Positions 45,167 to 58,084 of a stretch of DNA of 64,000 nucleotides are shown here, piece by piece. The notes below the pieces were generated by a model. The model made no database searches. It worked only from the letters and a program-made list of their open reading frames with translations, and was not told the DNA's origin. The number at the start of each line of letters is the position of its first letter. Position 1 is the stretch's first letter. The position numbers were made by a program, and so were the translations under genes. This DNA is from Amia ocellicauda (lineage: Eukaryota > Chordata > Actinopteri > Amiiformes > Amiidae), in assembly GCF_036373705.1 (NCBI RefSeq), contig NC_089852.1, positions 34,612,707 through 34,676,706 on the forward strand, given 5' to 3'.

Positions 45167-47240
45167 TATACGAATAGGCCCAAATGCAAGACCCCTCTGT
45201 GGACTAAATAATAAGGTTGTTAGAAACTATGAATGTCCGCTAAAACACAAACTTAAGATGTATCTCTGTATTTGAGCATGTTTTTTCATTATGATCTGCA
45301 TTCATTAAACAGAAAAAGAATCGGACCATTGGCAAAGTTCAAACCCTGTACAGCTGCCATTGCATAGATGGTGGAAGCCAAAGACTGAGTTTATTTGTGA
45401 CGGTCAGGTGGGAGAGCTGAAAATTTGAGTTAGTGCAGGCAGTAAAAATGCCCGATTTCCAGGAGGCCAAGTCTCTGGCCCTCAGGTAGGTCCTGCAGTC
45501 ATATTATTGTCGGTTTTGCTGCTGTTATGGGGGAACTCGGGAACAGGGCAGCAGGTGGTCTAACGCAGAGAGGAGGAGCAGGACTGGGGCTGGAAATGAA
45601 CTGCTTTCAACAGGTTCATAAAAAAATGTTGTTGTAAACAATCTTGGCCATTCCTAGGACTTCTGCTGCTTTATTTTTATACATTAAGGCTTCATAAACT
45701 GCAAACAATATGCATTTTCACACCCCTCTCAATAGCTATTCAGCTCCAGAGAGATAATAGGTCAGATTGCGCTCATGGCATATTATTCAACTTTAATCTG
45801 AAACATTACCTCAGGTTATTAATTTTTTTTTTTTTTTAACATCAGATTGAATTGTATAAGTTTGTATATGTATTAAAAGTAATGACTACTCTTTATTACA
45901 GAGGTTTAAATCCTTATTGTTGTGGGGAGAACTTGGCAAGCAACCTCTTCAGGATAAATACCCACAATCCAACTGTCTTTTCCTCTATAGATGACAGCAC
46001 ACTCAACGGTTCTAGTAGCAGGTAAGATGAATTATCTCTCTGTATGCCCCTAAAGCTTAAGTCATAACGCCAAGTCTTTTATGACAAATCTCCCAATCTC
46101 CTAACACAGTGGAGTCCGATAGTTAAGACTGGAAATGGTGTAAGTTTTAAAAGAAAGGAGAAAGAAAGTAAGAAAAACAGGTTCTGTTTGTTTGTATAAA
46201 CACACTCACTACATGAGGTTTGATCTTAAGTTGCAGGAAAGGTTTTCTGTCTCTATCTGTTCTGTTAAAATGCTCTGATATCTGTATTGCAATAGGTCTG
46301 TGAAGCAGTTCTGTTCGACAATGCATTAGGAAAGCGTTTATAGGGTCATTTATACAAAAAGCCCTGAAGGGTTTTCTGCCACACTGAGCATTTTCAGTGT
46401 TACCTTCAAATAAATGGAAAAATCCCAGCGGTGTTACAGCACCGAACAGGACGAGAAAGTTAGAGAATAGAAACTCTCATTACAGAAAAAGTTAGCAATT
46501 TCTGGAATAACACTGGATGCAGATAAAGTTATTTTCCTCCACATTTCTTGTGAAATTTTAGAGATCATAGAGACCCAGGTCACAATTGATGAGAGTTAAT
46601 GGATTCAAAATGGAAGGGCGTGAGCACTGTTTTCACATCATAGATGTTATATCCATGGTGGTATTATTTTCTTGTGTTTGTGAAAATGTATAATTTAACA
46701 GTGCTAAGTGCAGTCAGAATATCTGTGTCATATATTAGTGTTTTAACCTTATGATTGGCAGACTTTTAAGAACGCATCAAAAGCTTCCTTTCACAGCAGT
46801 GAGCAGCCAAAGCCAAACTTTCTGAAGGACCAAAGTTTGAAAATAACTAAATAATAAAATGTTTATTAAAGAGAGAACTTCATTGCTGTAAGTTGGTATG
46901 AAACTGGTAATAAATCCATTCATGTATTTCAAAGCATATTTCAAATGAGGAAAGTATTTATAACCAGCATTTTAGTTTCCTTTCTGATTAACAGTCTGAC
47001 ACAGTAAGATGCATCTTTATTATTGGGCTTTGATGGTTACTTCCGGTGACTTACTTTCCCAAGCATGAAACATCACTTGTCAGCTACAGAAACAAACTTC
47101 TAAAAATTCTCCAGAACACAGGATTTATGCCGAAGATTTTTCAGTGCAGATATGTATAAAAAATGTATTTCTTGTGGGAACAAATAACAGATGCACAACC
47201 CCTGGTGGCTGCTCCTGCTCTCTCCTCTGAAGAACAGCAG

Positions 47241-47267
<27 letters not shown>
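47241..47267. repeat. Poly(T) run, 27 bases
   Basis: Uninterrupted T tract. On the - strand it could be the poly(A) tail of a retroposed sequence, but no recognisable body is adjacent. Confidence 0.9.
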
Positions 47268-47271
<4 letters not shown>

Positions 47272-49567
47272 TCCTTCTCTGAAGCTGTTACTAATCTGTT
47301 GTTAGAAGTTGTAGGTAACTAGGGGGAAATGATCAAACAGGGAATAACTATACAGCATGATAAATATGACATGATAAAATATTAAATGGATTCAAATTCA
47401 AATATTTTAAATATTTAGACCATACCGTACAATGCATCTATGATTTCAAATGCTCAAACTGAAAAAATTGAGAAATGTGGAGGAAAAGTTTCTGGAAAGA
47501 CCAAAAGAAAAAGGGAAAGTTGTGTATTTATTTGTAAAACAAAGAGAACAAAGTGTTTATTATTTTTCTGCTGCAGAGAAACAAGTTCTGCTGTTAGGGG
47601 ATCTATAAGATAGACTATATAGCACTATCGCTATCAAGCACTGTCCCCAAAGTCTTGCTTTTAACCTTGGAATAAACATGTTACCTGATAATGTTTAAAC
47701 TGTTCTTGCTCCTTCTCTGTCTCTGTGACTGAAGGCCGTGAGGCATTCTTCTCACACTGATTTCATTCTTCCCTCCTTTGCGAAGTATACAGTGCATACC
47801 AGACACCTGTTTGTGTTTCCTTGTTGACCGAATGTTTTGATCATGATTTATTCTGCACACTAGAAAGCAATGCCCTCAGAAAAAGCTCCTGCAGGCTATA
47901 TGAATTTAAAACATAGTGCTGGGGCCAGTTTACAACACAAGCAAGGACTCGCATACACTCACTTAAATAAACCTTGCTGTAGGAATGGGAAAATCAGTGT
48001 GTCACTGATGAGCAGACAGACCTCAGGCAGTGAGTTTATGAAGGAGACTACAGTCATGTGAGGAGAACATGACAATTACAAAGCATATTTACATGATGGT
48101 CTTATTTAACACAGCTTTCATTGCAGCTTGGGCTCAGTGTCAAACGATGCTTTGGGCTGGGGTTTAGACTATTTGTGCTTTCTTAGGCCTAACAATCTGC
48201 TAGTGCTACAGTATGAAAAGGATTCGATATAGGCTTAATTATAACATTAGAAAGTTGGTGAAGTGTAAATATTTTATACAATTTTTCTGTGGTCTGAGGC
48301 TTGAATTAGATGAGGCTTGAGATACCCACCCAAATATAAGTCCTAATGATAGCTAGAACCCCAACCATATAACCAAGAACGAAATGTGAAGCTAAGCCCA
48401 ATTTGGTAAAAGCATAATAGTTTTTTCCCCCTGACGACTATGACAGTTAAAGCTCTGTACGTTTTCTCTGGCCACAACATAGGCAAGATTGTTTAGGCTA
48501 CTTTTGCAAAAACAATTCACACAAGGAGATTTGAGTGCTTAAGGAAACGGTGCTTAGGGGAGCTATAATTAAATTGAGGTTTGCTTGCAAGATCAAGTCT
48601 GTCTCCTTTATGTGACACACTTGACCTTCTTTCCTGAACAGTTCCAGTGACCACACTTGATGAATGCTAATGGCAATCTCATATACTTGTTCAGTTCAAA
48701 TATTAATGAAACCAATTATGTTCTTGCCAAGGAAGTGGGCAGAAGGGGTAATTGAATGACATTTGTTTCGAGCACAATCATGCCACATACCTTTAATACT
48801 GTACATGTGTTTTTTCAAGCCGATCCTGCCACCACCTCCAATCCCCACCACACCAGTCTAGGTGTACGAGCCAACCAGAACCTAATGCATGTCAGTGCCT
48901 TTGACAGCCTGAAGACACTTAATTGTTTAATCTATGCTCAATGGGGCATTTAGTAGATTCATCTGCAAAGGTCTATTGACTTTCTTAGAACCGCAGATCA
49001 GTTATGTCTCTGTCAATGGGTATTCTGAATGGGAGGAAATGCACCTTCCCACTGACCACAGCTGTTTAACTGCAGCAGCATTTGCAAGTTAAGAATGGAA
49101 GCCAAAAAAATACAAATGATAATAAATAAATAAAGTGATCTATAAAATGTCAATGTGTGAAATGAAGGATGAAGTAGGGGCATCTTTACATGTCCTGTCC
49201 ATTTATTTTCTGGGGATACTTTTTAGTTGAATTTTTAGTTGTTTTTTAAAGGCACTCCAAAAGGGTGTGGTTCCCTTGGACGAAATATTGTCACTGTATG
49301 AGTGCAACACAGTGCACGAGCAAGACTTCTTTGTGTTAAGACCTTCCAGTAAAGTGACACACAAGCCTGTTACTATGGAGGCATGGAGGAAGAGGGAGCA
49401 GTGTGACCCAACATGGGGAATTGTTACAGATGATGTTGTGTCACAGTATACTCTGGGACTGGTTCTCCTGGAACACTGACGGATTCCACTTGGCTTTCAA
49501 AAAAGAATGATGACGGCAGTGTGTCTGGGGATCAGTGGGAGACATCTTCAAATGGCAGCGGCAGGAC

Positions 49568-49590
49568 TTTCTCTCTCTCTCTCTCTCTCT
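49568..49590. repeat. Microsatellite (CT)n
   Basis: Uninterrupted CT tract of about 23 bases. Confidence 0.9.
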
Positions 49591-51501
49591 GGCTGAGGAG
49601 AGCTGAACTACTATCAGCGTAGAGTGGATTTACCGGCTGCAGGTGGCTCCTCCCTGCCTGGCACGACGGAGTGTTTATTTGGCTTAACTGAGAGGTACAT
49701 AACGAACTCCTGCTGCTTGAGCAGTCTGGACATGTATTAGTATTTCCTGGGAATGTACCCAAAGGTTTCAACCACTTCTCTATCACAGAGCTGCTGTATT
49801 GGCCCTGCAAAACAGGATTTGCCAGTTTAGCAGCAACAAAACAGAACACAAAAACAAATCCAGAAGCGCGTGTAAGAAATCACATTCTGCCATGTCTGCA
49901 GAGCTGAGATTCCTCACCGCAGGCATCCAAAACAGATCTCTGACACTCCCAGCACCCTGGTTATGGATGGGTATTCATAATCGGTTAAACAAGATGCCAG
50001 ACTGGGCCAGAACCTGGGATGGAGTGGATGGGAACGCTCATTCACTTGGAACTCAGGATGTCTTCACTGTCGTTATGCTATATTACACGGTATTGAAAAA
50101 ACACCAGGACTTAGCATCCCTAAACCTGGACTTAGGGTCCCAAACTATAGAATTATAATGAAGATAGACTAACAAAATCACACAGCGCCAACTGTTAGGG
50201 CAAGTGTAGCTATATCTTATGTGTGTTTGTAAATATATAGGGCAGGACAAAGTCTGAGGACAGGAATTGCACTGGGTTTGTTTCATGTTATTTGGATTCC
50301 ATTCCTGGGCGCTCCTCTAAGGATGGCATGCTTTTCAGGCTGTAAACAACAGATACAGAGCCGGACTGGCCAGGTGGGCAGTTGAGATGAAGACAGATGC
50401 CGAAGCATGTGTTTAGCGGCCCGGAGAGTGATCTGATCCCCCCCTGCACTGCGGCTCTGCCAGCACCGGACCCTTGGAGTCATCAGAGTCCCTGGGAATC
50501 CTGCGCGTTTCTTTCAATTGCCTATTTTTAGGGGTAATTCTGGGATGCTGATGGGATGGTACTCAAATGCATGTAGTCACCAGGGATCTCACCGTTGCTG
50601 TGAAATGTGTTAATAATTTGCACCAGATGTATGTCATTCCATCTTTTCATGTGGCCTTGTGATAGAACCACCTGTGAATTGCTGGATTGATACCAGAGAG
50701 CAGCAGCTGAAAAAATAGATCACAATTACGCCTTTGTTCTGTTTCACTGATTGTGGAAAAGTCTGTGTTGTAATTTTCTAAATATGACGTGTGTACAGGA
50801 GTTAGGGATGGGGAGGTTTTTATTTATTCATTTCTCCAGTAGGGTGACACAGTTAAACTTTCTTTCGATGTTAATGAGGCGTGCAGTGCTCATGATGGTG
50901 GGGTTTGCAGCTTATAAAGCCTGGCAACAATCATTCTGAAACACAGTAGAGCATTTATTACTACAAGAGGTAGCACTCTTACACTAATCCAGGAACACTT
51001 GTAACAAATTAAGATGTGTTTGCATACTACAATGCATTGCAGAGTGCATACTTTACGCAACCAAACACAATAGGATAATTATGTATCACACAAAATGCCA
51101 CTTGTTTGGAAACCAGTGAACTTTACTGTAACAACAAAACTGCAAACATGGTGGCTAGTGAGTGTTAGGCGAATCCAAAAATATGTTCTCTGTATTGCTA
51201 AAGAATGGAAAGGCTTGCCTGTTTTAAATATGGACAAAATGTGTATCTTCCAAATCCAAGATCATACTGCTATGTGTAATTTATAGCTTACCCTTTCACT
51301 TTAACAAAGTCTGAGTAAAAGTGACTCAAGTTTAGCCTTCTGAGCTCCATCGTACACATAAATAACGCAACTAAATAAATGATGACTGTCTGCGGACGGG
51401 CTGTTCTTGCCTGAGAAAGGAAAAAAGAAAAGCTCTGGCAAAAGCACGGAGGGCTGCACGAAGTGGAGCATGAGCTTCCCCGGGCAGAACTGGTGAGCAA
51501 G

Positions 51502-51516
51502 GCTGCCCCCTAGCGA
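51502..51516 (-). promoter_or_regulatory. CTCF-like motif (reverse orientation)
   Basis: The complement reads TCGCTAGGGGGCAGC, fitting the CTCF core (C)CxSYAGRKGGCRS with two mismatches outside the AGGGGGC core. Confidence 0.45.
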
Positions 51517-51626
51517 GTCTTGTGCGCATGACACCGGAGCTGGATTCCTCTCGCTGTCTCGGTCGTGCGTGTCCTTATGTGACTCCAGCGTGTAATCCTG
51601 TCAACTGTGCGTGCTTTGCGTGATTC

Positions 51627-51753
51627 ATGCAAATAGACTGGCAGTCGTGCTACAGTTTGAGAAAACTTGACGGCAAAAAAAGACATATAAAACGTCAAAG
51701 GGGCCGATACCGAAGCACAGTTACTGCTGCAAGCACAATGTCTAGACGTAAAG
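51627..51753 (+). promoter_or_regulatory. Candidate promoter: octamer, TATA box and short leader
   Basis: A perfect octamer ATGCAAAT (51627-51634) is followed 52 bases later by TATAAAA (51686-51692). An ATG lies at 51738 and reads MSRRK before a possible donor AAAG|GTACTG at 51754. The region is moderately CpG-rich. No downstream exon could be linked, so the gene is unknown and may not exist. Confidence 0.35.
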
Positions 51754-51754
51754 G

Positions 51755-54314
51755 TACTGTAGAAAATGAATTTACTAACAAATAATTACATCTGGATTAC
51801 TCCGCTCACAATAGACTAGAAAAAAAACACCCTCCATTTCTTTGCCAGTTGCTAGTGACCTCTTGACCCTTTGAGCAGCATTTGCCATTAATATATTACA
51901 GAGTTTCTATTTGGGTTGGATTACGCCATGCGTTTGATCTCAGTGGCCCCATAAAACGGGTTATTTTCTTTTTAAAACATTTTAACACTTTGCCTCTGAC
52001 TGCGCAAACATAAGGCATAATCTCTTTAATGCAAATCACACACTGCAGTGATCAAAAATGTACTTTATATGTTTTACAAATATAAAATACGTTTTATATT
52101 CTGGCCAAATGCACCGTCTAACAGCTAAAATAAGTACAATACATGATATTACTGTTATTATCATCATCATTAGATTCATATCTGACTTTCAATCACCGCA
52201 GCTGCCATATGATTGAAGTCTTGTGAAGAGTTTTTGTTGTTCAAATATTCATGGTGCATGGTTAATCTTTCATATTTGAAAAAAAATAATGTTCTCTTCA
52301 ATTCCTAGACTAGATCACGAAGTGGTCAGGTTTTAAATGTAGCTCAATTTTTGCAGAAACTACATTACATCCCCCCCTAGTGGGGAACATACGTGTTATT
52401 TTAAGTGTATGAGTTTCTCAAATCCAAAGAAGTCAGGATTTTATTGGCCATTGTATAATGTGCACTACACATCTTGACCCTCACATTACTGAGACAATGC
52501 CATCAAAAAGGAGCTCGTGTCACCCTGGTCTTGGTACTAAAAACAATTCCTTGTATTAAATTCAGGAAATCCTATGGAATTAAGTTGTGAAGTTGACAGT
52601 ATACCAGGAAATTGAGCCATCCCAGGCAGCAGCTTAATTTGTGTTTCATTGCTTTGTCTTATTATGTCATATAGCCCCATCTCCAGGTTATTATGAGAGG
52701 CTTTAAACATATGTCTATCTTTTCGTGTTTTGTTTTTATCCTCGCTTTAATTGATTTGATCTTTCCGTCACTGATATCTGAGTCTCTGAGTAATACTATA
52801 AGTAATGGAGTGATTGGCCCTTTGCCAAATCCTTATGAAAGCCACGACTGCTAAATAATTGATTTCATGCAACACTTTCTCATGCAAGAAAATGGGTAAT
52901 ACACGGCCACTTTCTGTCAGGCTGTGGCAGTCCTTTCCCGTCTGCTACTGGTGCTTTGAGCCGTGGGGTCACTGTCAGTGCTTAGCACAAAAATCAAGTC
53001 TCACAACTTGATAATTGGCAGCTTCCTTCTTTATTCCAGCAAGGATGAGTCAAGAGGTATTTATTTTAGTTGAAGATAGAGGACGTACTTGGTTCATAGC
53101 AGTACCTTGAATGAAATGCTTTGAAGTGTCATTAATTCCAATGTCATTTTAAAATGACGGCCCTGCTTCCCTAGGTAACCACATTGTACAATGAATCTGG
53201 AGTAAGCGTCTGGTCTGGAAACACTTAAGTCCTGCTCACATATCACCCGCGATCCTGTGAATAATGAGCCGAATCTCTGTCTGTCCTGGCAGGTCTGACC
53301 TCTATTATTTAGGGATGCTAAGTCCTGGTGTTCTAAAGGGGCTGCTGAACAACACCAATCAAAAATTGAATATATAACTGAAGTTGAACTTGGAAGGTAT
53401 TGGATGTATTTATTGATTGATTGATTGATTCAGTCAGTCAGTCAAAAGATGCTTTGAGTGCCCTTCTCTCCTGATGGTCTGTTTTTTATACTTCAGGGCT
53501 GGCTTGGAGGTCCCTGCAGGTGACATCACTGCCCTGGTATCTTCCTCAGCCTGGTCTGTGGGGGACGTGTGGCTGCTCCGCGTGCGCTTCATCCTTTTGC
53601 TTTGTGCTCCTTACAAGTGATGGTACTGGCCTGTCTAGTGCTCAGACACTGCTCCCTTTTTTTGGACAGCGGATGAATCACTGGCTTGGCCGCCACAGTA
53701 TGGGCAAACAAAAGGACTCTGCTGAAGGCTGCCACCCCGAATTAAATTTTCCATGAGATGAAGCAGTCTTTCTCCTCATGAAAGAATTAGGATAATGGCT
53801 GCCTTTCCTCTTAATTTCATTACTCAGTCCACCTATTTTTTTAAAAAAGGGAAAAAAGGTCAGCGATGACCCTTCGCATTGGTCACCGACACAAAAGAGG
53901 GCAAAATTATCCCAAGGGTGGCACTGTGTGACATATGAGTAGAATGTTTTAATCTTTTGTAATTTAGTCAATCTCTTCATCTCAACTAATAAAATACAAT
54001 CAGTAGAGATAGTATATTTCGAATCTTGGTATCTGGTATTTCAGGCTCAACTATGATGCTGGTTATTATTGTAATGTGTAAATACATATTGAACTACTGA
54101 TATAAATGATTTGTTTTGTTATGATAATTAGCAGAATTTTGTATTTGTTTAAGATTTTACTTTTCAGAAGGTCTATATACTGAAGCCTTATATACTGAAT
54201 TGATGCTAACAGTGCAGTGTATGTTCAGAAGCTATTTAAAAAAAAGTATTGTTTTATAATGCCTTTTGTTAGACCCTTCTACAAGCCTGAAACATTTGTG
54301 TATTAAAACAGAGT
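51755..54314. other. Intergenic, no gene recognised
   Basis: No exon is recognised. A weaker CTCF-like word lies at 52,369-52,384. Confidence 0.45.
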
Positions 54315-54332
54315 AAAATGCAAAAAGTAATC

Positions 54333-54338
54333 CTTTAT
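54333..54338 (-). promoter_or_regulatory. arhgap31: Polyadenylation signal candidate for ARHGAP31
   Basis: AATAAA on the - strand, the most distal good signal before sequence character changes. Confidence 0.4.
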
Positions 54339-55933
54339 TTAATTTTTTGTAAAGGCTTACAGCGGGTGCATACAGTTACTGCAAATAGACTCCACTTTGA
54401 GGCACCAAAAAATGTTAATGATTACAATATTAACATTTTGTTTTTACAATTGAGAAACCTTCATAAACACACAAGACATGATTACACAGCAGTAAAACCT
54501 ATTCAGATTCCAATATTAATATACAGTTTTTTTGTTGAAATAGCCAAAGATACATTTGGCTGAAAGAAAACAAAGCAAAAAAAAAAAAAAAAAGTATTAC
54601 AAATTCCTGTTACACATGATGGGCCTGTTTCAGGGTCGTTTACAGCAGTAAGTACATTTCCGCTGCTTTGCACAAGATTTCCATAAAGCCTTTAGCCTTG
54701 GCACAGCCTAAACAAAGAAACAAAATCTCAACAGACAAACCCAAGACTATCAGTCAGATTCTGATCGCTTTTGAACAGCCTGGGTCGCAGTGCATGATTC
54801 GCTTATTCATAGGGAACTTTGTGGAAGGGGGTCAGATTTAAAGTCTGCTTCAATCTTCACTACATCCCCCGTCTGAAAAAGAAATGAGGAAACACTTCAA
54901 CTTCCCATAAAACATTCACTTCTCCTTCATTCCGCACAGTCCTTTTTGTTGTTGTTATTAATCACATTTAAACATGTTTTTTTTTAATGATCTTGTAATT
55001 TAAATAAGCTTCGTAACAGTTTTTTTTTTTTTAATTAAAATTGCCTACCTCAGATTTGAATTAAATAATTGGAGAATTTGCATGACCTACTGAGAACACC
55101 TACGCAGGACAATCAGCATAATTTCAAGCAGCTGTTCTTTAATTGAAGTGCTAAATTGCTTCCAATCAGCATAATGTAACCCCACCCTGAAAGACCAGTA
55201 AAAAAATATATAATTATAATAAAAGAAATACACAATCACTTTGTTCCTCTGTGCCAATGGAGATCCTTTGGCTTTAGACCCTTTCTGTCTCGAAACTACT
55301 TCTAGTATCTTACGCCATCACGCCGAGTGTCAGACAGGCCCCTGCCATCTCCGTGTTCAAATTAAATCTGAATCTGAAGATACATACATTCCCTGGCTTT
55401 CCCTTAATCTTCTACACATAGTCCTGCCATTCTGATATTCTTTCCTATATACATGTTCTGTAACCTTTCCAAGAAACTTGTGAATTGTAATTGTGAGTGT
55501 TTAAGCTTCCTGGAAATACTTGAGCTTTAAAGTGCTTTGCGTTGACCATCCTTGCTATGCAATCTATATATAGCTATTATTCTGTGATTTTACAAAACCC
55601 CATTGTAACAGGCTTACAGTAAAACACACCCATTGCTCGCTGACTACAAATTGATCTATTGTGCAGTAGTACAACATTAGACTATAATATCAACACAAAC
55701 AATTGTTGGGACAGTAACTGAAAACTTTTATGTTATATATTTTATTCACTTCTTAATTCTGTATCCAATTATCATGGGCAAATGAACTTTCAATTATAAT
55801 CTACTTGTATCTACATCACACTTTCAATCTCCTCAATATATACACACATAACTCATACACACACTCGAAACTCCATCCTTAAAATCACCCCACTCTGCTT
55901 TATCTTGTTTATACCAACAACGGTTTGCAGTAT

Positions 55934-55952
55934 TGGCCAACAGGGGGCAGTA
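55934..55952 (+). promoter_or_regulatory. CTCF-like motif (forward orientation)
   Basis: TGGCCAACAGGGGGCAGTA matches the 19-bp CTCF consensus as I know it at 16 positions, including the whole CAGGGGGC core. Confidence 0.55.
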
Positions 55953-57010
55953 TCCACACACCAGGTAAAACATCAACCTGTAAGGCTTTGAATTTAACTG
56001 TTCTTGGTCTGTTTACTTCAAAGTTGTTCCTATTCAGGCCTTTACTTATGCATGTCCTCATTGTTTGCCATTTCTACAACAGCCTGTGGGTGCAGAGTGA
56101 CCTTGTTTTGACTTCTGAACCCTTGGCTTACGACCTTTTTCTCAAATTCCCATCTTCCATCACTATTCATCCCACCACCACACCTGCCCAGTGAAAATAT
56201 ATATACTTCCTGTTAACTGCAATCCCACTTAGCCAATAGCTACTGTCTTCCTTAAAACAGAGGTCCAGTTGCCCAGTCCCCTACATATGGATTTAGAGCA
56301 AAAATGTAGTCAAACAAGCAAATAGAGTTCATTTAAGAACATGATTGATGCTTTCGGGGAAATTATGTTAAGCTAACTCATTTCTTTGTCGCGCACATCT
56401 GGTTTGAAAAGAGGAAGCAGGGGACAGAAAGCTTTGTGTGTGATAAACTCTGTAAGCGGTCGCTGTGGAAACTCCGTCGGTGCTGAGTTCTCACAACACT
56501 TCAGTTCCAGACCACGCTAGTGCACCTTCCCAGCAGATGTCACTATCCATAAAACTATGTAAATACAAAATAATAATAATTATAATAATAAAATACAGAA
56601 AAGTCATATTAATACAGAAGGGCATTGCTGCCAGATTGGGAATATAAAACAAAAAATATATCATTACATAATACAAACACTAGCAGGAAATAACAGTAAA
56701 CAGAGGCAAAAGTAAAATTAACAATCACGTCTGATGTGGCAAACATTGAGTAGTTCTGCTGTGTTTAAGACTGGTCTGGAATGTTTAGCCCCAATGTGTC
56801 AGTTCCTCTGACCTCCTTGTGCACAGTCCTAAGTGTCTGACACATGTGCAATGTCTTCCAGCTTCATGCTTGTCAAGTAATGTTATGATCTGAGTTGCAT
56901 AATAATTCATTATTTCTCTGACCTTCATGATCTTTGTTTCTTGTAATTATATCATATTTATCCCATAACACACCTAGCGGAAATGCTATTCTGTATTAAT
57001 TTAGAGCAGG

Positions 57011-57012
<2 letters not shown>

Positions 57013-57067
<55 letters not shown>
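57013..57067. repeat. Microsatellite (TA)n
   Basis: About 27 TA units within the inferred ARHGAP31 3' UTR. Confidence 0.96.
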
Positions 57068-57070
<3 letters not shown>

Positions 57071-57783
57071 TTTACATTTAAAATATGTATATTTGTCTTA
57101 CGAGACCCTATAGGCCTGAATATGAAGATGTTTGCCCAAATTGGTACCAATTCTGTGAAGTTCAAAAAACTAAACAAAATAAAGAAAAAAGCTTATAGTA
57201 CATATCCTCTTATATCCACATCTCTACTGTCTTATGTTCTTTGCCAGTTTTAAAAATTAGAAAATATTTATTTAAACAATGGTGCAACTGTTACCTTGCA
57301 GGTAATCAATCTTGTATGGGCCGCCTATGGCATCACCTTCTGCCGTGCATGTAAAGTCCAGTCAGCCCAGCTACAGTACAGTGTAAGACTTGTGTAGTTC
57401 TCCTGCAGATAACTTTCTTTTGGCTTCTTAAAATTTAGTTTTGTGCCCTGCACTCTCATTTAGCTTAGATAAGCTAAACAAGTTCATTAACTGTGCTGAA
57501 ACTGTGATTGTTTCTAAATATCCAGTTCATTTCACAGTACTGTCAAGTGTCAAGTCTAACACAGTAACATATGATTTTAACCTGACTGCACATAGCACCA
57601 GTTGCAGAGACCAACAAGGCTGATATTTCCAGTTTTACCAACATAAGGCTGATATCATAGAGGTTATTTGATAGGAGATCACACAGTTTTCCTATTAGAA
57701 TTATTCCTTAGGAATATATTGCTGAAATTCCGGAATCTGAAAGAAAATGCCGAAGAAAATATTTTATATTTTTTTATATAATT

Positions 57784-57785
<2 letters not shown>

Positions 57786-57818
<33 letters not shown>
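57786..57818. repeat. Microsatellite (TA)n
   Basis: About 16 TA units, also in the inferred 3' UTR. Confidence 0.95.
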
Positions 57819-57820
<2 letters not shown>

Positions 57821-58084
57821 CAGTTTTTCAGTTGTAGCACACCATCAGGTAAACATATAACCACAGCAAAAGAGATTAAACAAAGTATTTAAATGCCAGA
57901 TGCACTGCGTTACATACACAATGTTAACATCTTAAAAAGATGACACCTCTTTTTTTTCATTTCAAATACCATAGTAAAAACATTACTATAGTATACTTTA
58001 GTAAAGGCAGGAAAATGTAGAGGTTTTTGGCCTAGTACAAAAGTGTTCCTTAGCATTTCTTTTTGTTGAACTTAAAGATGCAGT

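Larger units (their letters stand above)
45167..51480. other. Intergenic, no gene recognised
   Basis: No exon chain is recognised. There is a T27 run at 47,241 and a (CT)n tract at 49,568. Confidence 0.45.
54315..58084 (-). other. arhgap31: Probable ARHGAP31 3' UTR
   Basis: Continuous with the terminal coding exon and without coding ORFs. On the - strand, AATAAA at 54333-54338 (TTTATT on the + strand) could define the distal end near 54,315. Other AATAAA words, such as near 55,742, could be used. The extent is inference; a UTR of several kb would fit this gene in mammals. It contains two (TA)n tracts and a CTCF-like motif. Confidence 0.45.

Noticed and set aside
51738..51753. Start exon of a SALL, BCL11 or ZFPM zinc-finger gene (MSRRK)
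   Set aside because: Those proteins continue with KQ and a longer first exon. Here the sequence turns to GTACTG after five codons and no zinc fingers follow.
37541..54314. Search for B4GALT4 exons
   Set aside because: No WGWGGED-like or FNRA-like coding word was seen on either strand; reported as absent instead.
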